Shown here: piece after piece, positions 60,616-64,000 of the stretch
Layout of the letters: each line of letters opens with the position of its first letter
How positions within the stretch are numbered: the first letter of the stretch is position 1
Assembly: GCF_041906005.1 (NCBI RefSeq)
Contig: NZ_JAYRJY010000001.1
Location: forward strand, 682,001 to 746,000
Source of the DNA: Ferrovibrio sp041906005
GTDB taxonomy: Bacteria; Pseudomonadota; Alphaproteobacteria; Ferrovibrionales; Ferrovibrionaceae
Direction of reading: 5' to 3'
DNA length: 64,000 nt
Position numbers and translations under genes: made by a program
The notes under the pieces: generated by a model
Databases searched by the model: none
What the model was told of the DNA's origin: nothing
The model's input: only the letters and a program-made list of their open reading frames with translations

Positions 60616-61428
60616 ATGCCCGTCATCGCCAACAAGATCGTCAGCCACGACCCGGTCTGGGCCTCGATCCGCGAGGAAGCCCTGCGCGCCGCCGCGGAGG
60701 AACCGTTGCTGGCCAGCCTGGCCCATTCCGCCGTGCTGCATCATCAGCGGCTGGAAGATGCCCTCAGCTATATCCTGGCACAGAAGCTGGGCAGCGATGC
60801 CCTGCCCGTGCTGGGCATGCGCGAGGTGATCGAGGAAGCCTTCGCCGCCGATCCCGATATCGGCAATGCCGTGCGCGCCGATCTGGTGGCGGTGAACGAG
60901 CGCGACCCGGCCTGCAGGGGTTTTTTGAAGCCTTTGCTGTTCTTCAAGGGCTTCCAGTCGATCCAGGCACATCGCGTGGCGCATTGGCTGTGGCACCAGA
61001 AGCGCGAGACCATGGCCTTCCTGCTGCAGAACCGCTCGTCCGAGGTCTTCGGGGTCGATATCCACCCGGCCACCCGCTTCGGTCGCGGCATCATGATCGA
61101 TCACGGCACCGGCGTGGTGATCGGCGAGACCGCCGTGATCGAAGATGACGTGTCGCTGCTGCAGAATGTGACCCTGGGCGGCACCGGCAAGGAAACCGGC
61201 GACCGTCATCCCAAGATCCGCCGTGGCGTGCTGATCGGCGCGGGCGCCAATATCCTGGGCAATATCGAGATCGGCGAAGGCGCCAAGATCGGCGCCGGCA
61301 GCGTGGTGCTGATCCCGGTTCCCCCGCATTGCACGGCGGCCGGCGTGCCGGCCAAGCTGCTGGGCGATTGCGGCTGCGAACAGCCGGCCCGCGAGATGGA
61401 CCACGCCCTGCCGTCGCAGACCGACTGA
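60616..61428 (+). CDS. cysE: Serine O-acetyltransferase
   Basis: 270 residues, GGAGGG ribosome site. N-terminal helices, then a left-handed beta helix built of hexapeptide repeats: IDHGTGVVIGETAVIEDDV with the catalytic His and Asp, followed by LGGTGKETGDRHPKI and GANILGNIEIGEGAKIGAGSVVL. It makes O-acetylserine for cysteine. A typical Cys-sensitive C-terminal tail is present (EMDHALPSQTD). Same strand and close to tldD. Confidence 0.97.
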   Translation: MPVIANKIVSHDPVWASIREEALRAAAEEPLLASLAHSAVLHHQRLEDALSYILAQKLGSDALPVLGMREVIEEAFAADPDIGNAVRADLVAVNERDPACRGFLKPLLFFKGFQSIQAHRVAHWLWHQKRETMAFLLQNRSSEVFGVDIHPATRFGRGIMIDHGTGVVIGETAVIEDDVSLLQNVTLGGTGKETGDRHPKIRRGVLIGAGANILGNIEIGEGAKIGAGSVVLIPVPPHCTAAGVPAKLLGDCGCEQPAREMDHALPSQTD

Positions 61429-61439
61429 TATTCGCGGCC

Positions 61440-62375
61440 GTGCGCCGTCTCGCCGTCGTTGCCGCAGCCCTGCTCGGCCTCGCCGCCGGCGGTGCCGGGG
61501 CGCAGTCGCTGGTTGGCGCGCGCGAATGGCTGCCGGCCGGCAGCCTGTCGCTGGACGCCTTGAGCCAGCGGCCGGCCGAACGGCTGGAGGACGGGCGGAA
61601 TTTCTATGTCGCTTTCGGCCGTCTGGCCTTCCGCTCGCCGGATATCCTCGGCGGCACGGCACGCAAGGCCGGCCTGTCCTGCCAGGCCTGCCATGCCAGC
61701 GGTTTCGCCACCCATGCCTTCTTCATCCCCGGCCTGTCCGACCGGCCCGGCCGCATTGATGTGAGCAACGCCTTCTGGCACCTGCGCGGCGAGGATGGCA
61801 TCGACAACCCGCTGGAGATTCCGTCCCTGCGCGGCGTGAAAACAAAAGACCGTTTCGGTCATGACGCCCGCACGGCATCGCTGCGTGACTTCACCCGTCG
61901 CGTCATCGTGATGGAATTCGCCGGCGACGAACCCGATGCCCTACTGCTGGATGCCCTGGTCGCCTATCAGGAGAAGCTGCAGCCGGCCATTGAAACGCCG
62001 CAGCCGGTCACGTTACGACAGGACCTGGCCGATATCCTCGATCATCTCGACACCCTGCGCGTGCCGCTGGGCGAGGAGAATCCCGCGCTGGCAAGCCGGC
62101 TGGTGACGATGATCCGCGGCCAGCTCGGTTTCATCCACGAACGTTTCGCCGACGAAAACATGCGTGGCAGCCGCGCGACACTGGAGGAATGGTCGCGGCA
62201 GCTTGTTGGCATCGCGGAGCTTGCGGAGAACGGCCAATGGCCACAGGCGCGGCAGCATCTGGCCGCCCTGCGCGGCGCCATTGCCGCTCCGCCGCCGGCC
62301 TTTGCCGCCGACCTGCCGCGCTCGCTTTACGACGGGCCGCGGCTCGCCGCCTGGCTCAATACGCCAGTTCGGTGA
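61440..62375 (+). CDS. Exported mono-heme c-type cytochrome, peroxidase-like
   Basis: 311 residues from GTG 61440, giving a signal peptide (MRRLAVVAAALLGLAAGGAGA). One heme site, CQACHASGFATHAFF (about 80-84). The next stretch IPSLRGVKTKDRFGHDART is like the C-terminal half of di-heme peroxidases, but only one CxxCH occurs; the rest is helical with no further heme. No ribosome site is obvious and 11 bases separate it from cysE. Role unknown; it may be an electron donor or a degenerate peroxidase. It overlaps the convergent gshA by 20 bases. Confidence 0.75.
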   Translation: MRRLAVVAAALLGLAAGGAGAQSLVGAREWLPAGSLSLDALSQRPAERLEDGRNFYVAFGRLAFRSPDILGGTARKAGLSCQACHASGFATHAFFIPGLSDRPGRIDVSNAFWHLRGEDGIDNPLEIPSLRGVKTKDRFGHDARTASLRDFTRRVIVMEFAGDEPDALLLDALVAYQEKLQPAIETPQPVTLRQDLADILDHLDTLRVPLGEENPALASRLVTMIRGQLGFIHERFADENMRGSRATLEEWSRQLVGIAELAENGQWPQARQHLAALRGAIAAPPPAFAADLPRSLYDGPRLAAWLNTPVR

Positions 62376-63720
62376 AGGCCGGATCGACCGACTTGTTCCA
62401 GCGGCCGTTGTAAAGCTTGAGCAGCGCTTCCGCCGGCGTCTCGCCGGATTCGGCGATGCGCACCAGCGGTTCGAGGAAATGCGTTTCATCCTCGCCGGCC
62501 GGCGAGATGCGCTTGCGCGCCTTCAGCCCGGCCATGGCGATCTTCATCATCTCGATGGCATAGCTTTGCAGGCGCCGGCCGCGCAGTTCGGTGTGCAGGC
62601 CGAATTTCGGCACATCGATCCGCAGTTGCTCGCGTTCGGCAATGGTCCAGTCGCGGCACAGATCCCACGCGGCATCCAGCGCCTCCTGCTCATACAGCAG
62701 GCCGACCCACAAGGCCGGCAGGGCGCACAGCCGCGACCACGGGCCGCCATCGGCGCCACGCATTTCCAGATAGCGCTTCAGGCGCACCTCGGGGAACAGC
62801 GTGGTGATATGGTCGGCCCAGTCGCGCAGGGTGGGCTTTTCGCCCGGCAGGGCTGGCAGCTTGCCGGCCATGAAATCGCGGAAACTCTGGCCCGAGGCAT
62901 CGATGTATTTGCCGTCGCGATAGACGAAATACATCGGCACGTCGAGCGCGTGGTCGACATAGCGCTCAAAGCCCATGCCATCCTCGAACACGAAGCCCAG
63001 CATGCCGGTGCGGTCGGGGTCGGTGTCGGTCCAGATCTGGCTGCGATAGCTCAGGAAACCGTTCGGCTTGCCCTCGGTGAAGGGCGAGTTGGCGAACAGC
63101 GCGGTGGCCAGCGGCTGCAGGGCCAGGCCGACGCGGAATTTCTTCACCATGTCGGCTTCGTCGGCGAAATCCAGGTTCACCTGCACGGTGCAGGTGCGGA
63201 ACATCATGTCGAGGCCAAGGTTGCCCTTCTTGGGCATGTAGGCGCTCATGATGCCGTAGCGGCCCTTGGGCATCACCGGGATGTCCTGCCGGCGCCATTT
63301 CGGATTGAAGCCGAGGCCCATCATCGCCACGCCGATCTCGCTGTCGATCTCGCGCAGCTGCTTCAGATGGGTCGAAACCTCGATACAGGTCTGATGGATG
63401 GTTTCCAGCGGGGCACCCGACAATTCGAACTGGCCGCCCGGCTCCAGCGTGATCGACTGGTTGTCCATGGTGAGCGCGATGACCTTGTCGCCCTCCGTCA
63501 CCGGCTGCCAGCCGAAACGCTGCAACTCGACCAGCAGGCGCTTGATGCTGGCCTCGCCTTCATAGGGCAGCGGACGGAAGTCGGCGATGCTGTAGGCGAA
63601 TTTCTCGTGCTCGGTGCCGATCCGCCAGTCGGCCTTCGGCTTGCCGCCCTGCGCCAGATACTCGACAAGCTGCGCCTTGGCGGTGATCGGCGTTTCTGGG
63701 GCCTGGGCCGGTCCGGACAT
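62356..63720 (-). CDS. gshA: Glutamate-cysteine ligase
   Basis: 454 residues from ATG 63720, with GAGG six bases upstream; an in-frame ATG at 63789 adds an unlikely Asn-rich head. The class II (plant/alphaproteobacterial) type is shown by RIGTEHEKFAYSIADFRPLPYEG, then LEPGGQFELSGAPLETIHQTC and MMGLGFNPKWRRQDIPVMPKGRY. It joins Glu and Cys as the first step of glutathione. RsmE, encoded 179 bases upstream on the same strand, is its usual neighbour. Confidence 0.96.
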   Translation of the reverse strand: MSGPAQAPETPITAKAQLVEYLAQGGKPKADWRIGTEHEKFAYSIADFRPLPYEGEASIKRLLVELQRFGWQPVTEGDKVIALTMDNQSITLEPGGQFELSGAPLETIHQTCIEVSTHLKQLREIDSEIGVAMMGLGFNPKWRRQDIPVMPKGRYGIMSAYMPKKGNLGLDMMFRTCTVQVNLDFADEADMVKKFRVGLALQPLATALFANSPFTEGKPNGFLSYRSQIWTDTDPDRTGMLGFVFEDGMGFERYVDHALDVPMYFVYRDGKYIDASGQSFRDFMAGKLPALPGEKPTLRDWADHITTLFPEVRLKRYLEMRGADGGPWSRLCALPALWVGLLYEQEALDAAWDLCRDWTIAEREQLRIDVPKFGLHTELRGRRLQSYAIEMMKIAMAGLKARKRISPAGEDETHFLEPLVRIAESGETPAEALLKLYNGRWNKSVDPAFTELAY

Positions 63721-63858
63721 GAAAACCTCGAAATGATTATTGTTATCGTTACTGGGGTTGAGCGGCGGCCGAACGGCTGCCTCCGGCATATGGGGCAGAT
63801 CGACCGGCCTGTCTAGTACCCGGATACCGCCCGGGCATGACTGCGTCGTGACACGCCA

Positions 63859-63904
63859 TGACGCAGATTAATCCCGGTGATTAATCCTGGTGACGCAGAT
63901 TAAT
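63859..63904. repeat. Direct repeat between gshA and rsmE
   Basis: TGACGCAGATTAAT occurs at 63859-63872 and 63891-63904, 32 bases apart, with GATTAATCC between them; the second copy overlaps the rsmE stop. It lies upstream of gshA and could hold its regulatory sites. Confidence 0.45.
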
Positions 63905-64000
63905 TCTGCCGCGCTGCCTGTAAAATGGCGAGGGCAGCGATCGACGCCGTTTCGGCCCGCAGGATATTCGGTCCCAGCGTCACCGGCACCACGGCGGGAT
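63900..64000 (-). CDS. rsmE: 16S rRNA m3U1498 methyltransferase RsmE, C-terminal end (partial)
   Basis: 33 residues are visible, ending VTLGPNILRAETASIAALAI then LQAARQN and TAA at 63900-63902. LGPxILRAETA is the C-terminal knot region of RsmE, the SPOUT methyltransferase that modifies U1498 of 16S rRNA. The start is beyond the window. Followed downstream by gshA, the usual alphaproteobacterial order. Confidence 0.85.
   Translation of the reverse strand, partial: PAVVPVTLGPNILRAETASIAALAILQAARQN

Overview
The window is high-GC bacterial chromosome with close-packed genes and short intergenic gaps. Gene content and order point to an alphaproteobacterium of Rhodospirillales type: a COQ9-family protein, a SURF1/CtaG/CoxF-equipped aa3 oxidase operon, a dnaA-dnaN-recF-gyrB replication block beside rpsT, and class II-like GshA. 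The genus cannot be fixed from sequence reading alone. No rRNA, tRNA, insertion sequence, prophage or CRISPR array was seen.

Layout. 1-9.5 kb: end of a HIT protein, SemiSWEET, an orphan TAXI binding protein, GST, M17 aminopeptidase, a divergent LysR/quinone oxidoreductase pair, a TfoX-like protein with a Lys/Ala tail, a strange 10-bp repeat tract, a diguanylate cyclase and purEK. 9.5-13.4 kb: a Gln/Asn-rich unknown, COQ9, def, rpsU and a soluble twin-PAS histidine kinase. 13.4-15.8 kb: an operon of three exported proteins (amidohydrolase, YtkA-like, di-heme peroxidase), preceded by three tandem 17-bp repeats. 16-23.2 kb: a catabolic and uptake cluster with an amidase, a flavin monooxygenase, an NMT1-type ABC importer, a VOC protein and a cyanuric acid amidohydrolase/barbiturase homologue. 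23.2-32.2 kb: acyl-CoA dehydrogenase, then gyrB, recF, dnaN, dnaA, a rhodanese and rpsT on the minus strand. 32.3-39.7 kb: accessory metabolism with a fused aryl-CoA hydroxylase/Old Yellow Enzyme, a gamma-glutamyltransferase homologue, a carboxymuconolactone decarboxylase-like gene with a divergent HxlR regulator and twin operators, and a YeiH exporter. 39.9-44.5 kb: ispH-thrB-rnhA, a peroxiredoxin, a DsbD alpha-domain protein and YqgE. 44.5-55.5 kb: one long minus-strand run carrying the cytochrome c oxidase structural and assembly genes, followed by M32 and M16 peptidases, thrC and a GNAT. 55.7-64 kb: a giant PAS/histidine kinase/GGDEF-EAL sensor divergent from the oxidase operon, tldD, cysE, a mono-heme cytochrome, gshA and the end of rsmE.

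How it fits together. Much of the window is housekeeping: replication initiation, purine, threonine, isoprenoid and glutathione synthesis, and respiration. The most interesting parts are (1) the 1103-residue sensor, whose third PAS keeps the FixL heme-ligand His and distal Arg and which is transcribed away from the aa3 oxidase operon, suggesting oxygen control of c-di-GMP breakdown and phosphorelay; (2) the 16-23 kb cluster, which looks like uptake and hydrolytic ring opening of a small N-heterocycle; (3) the exported peroxidase/YtkA/amidohydrolase operon; and (4) several unexplained non-coding patterns: a strict 10-bp TTGGC repeat, a 17-bp triple repeat, twin 17-bp operators and a nested palindrome.
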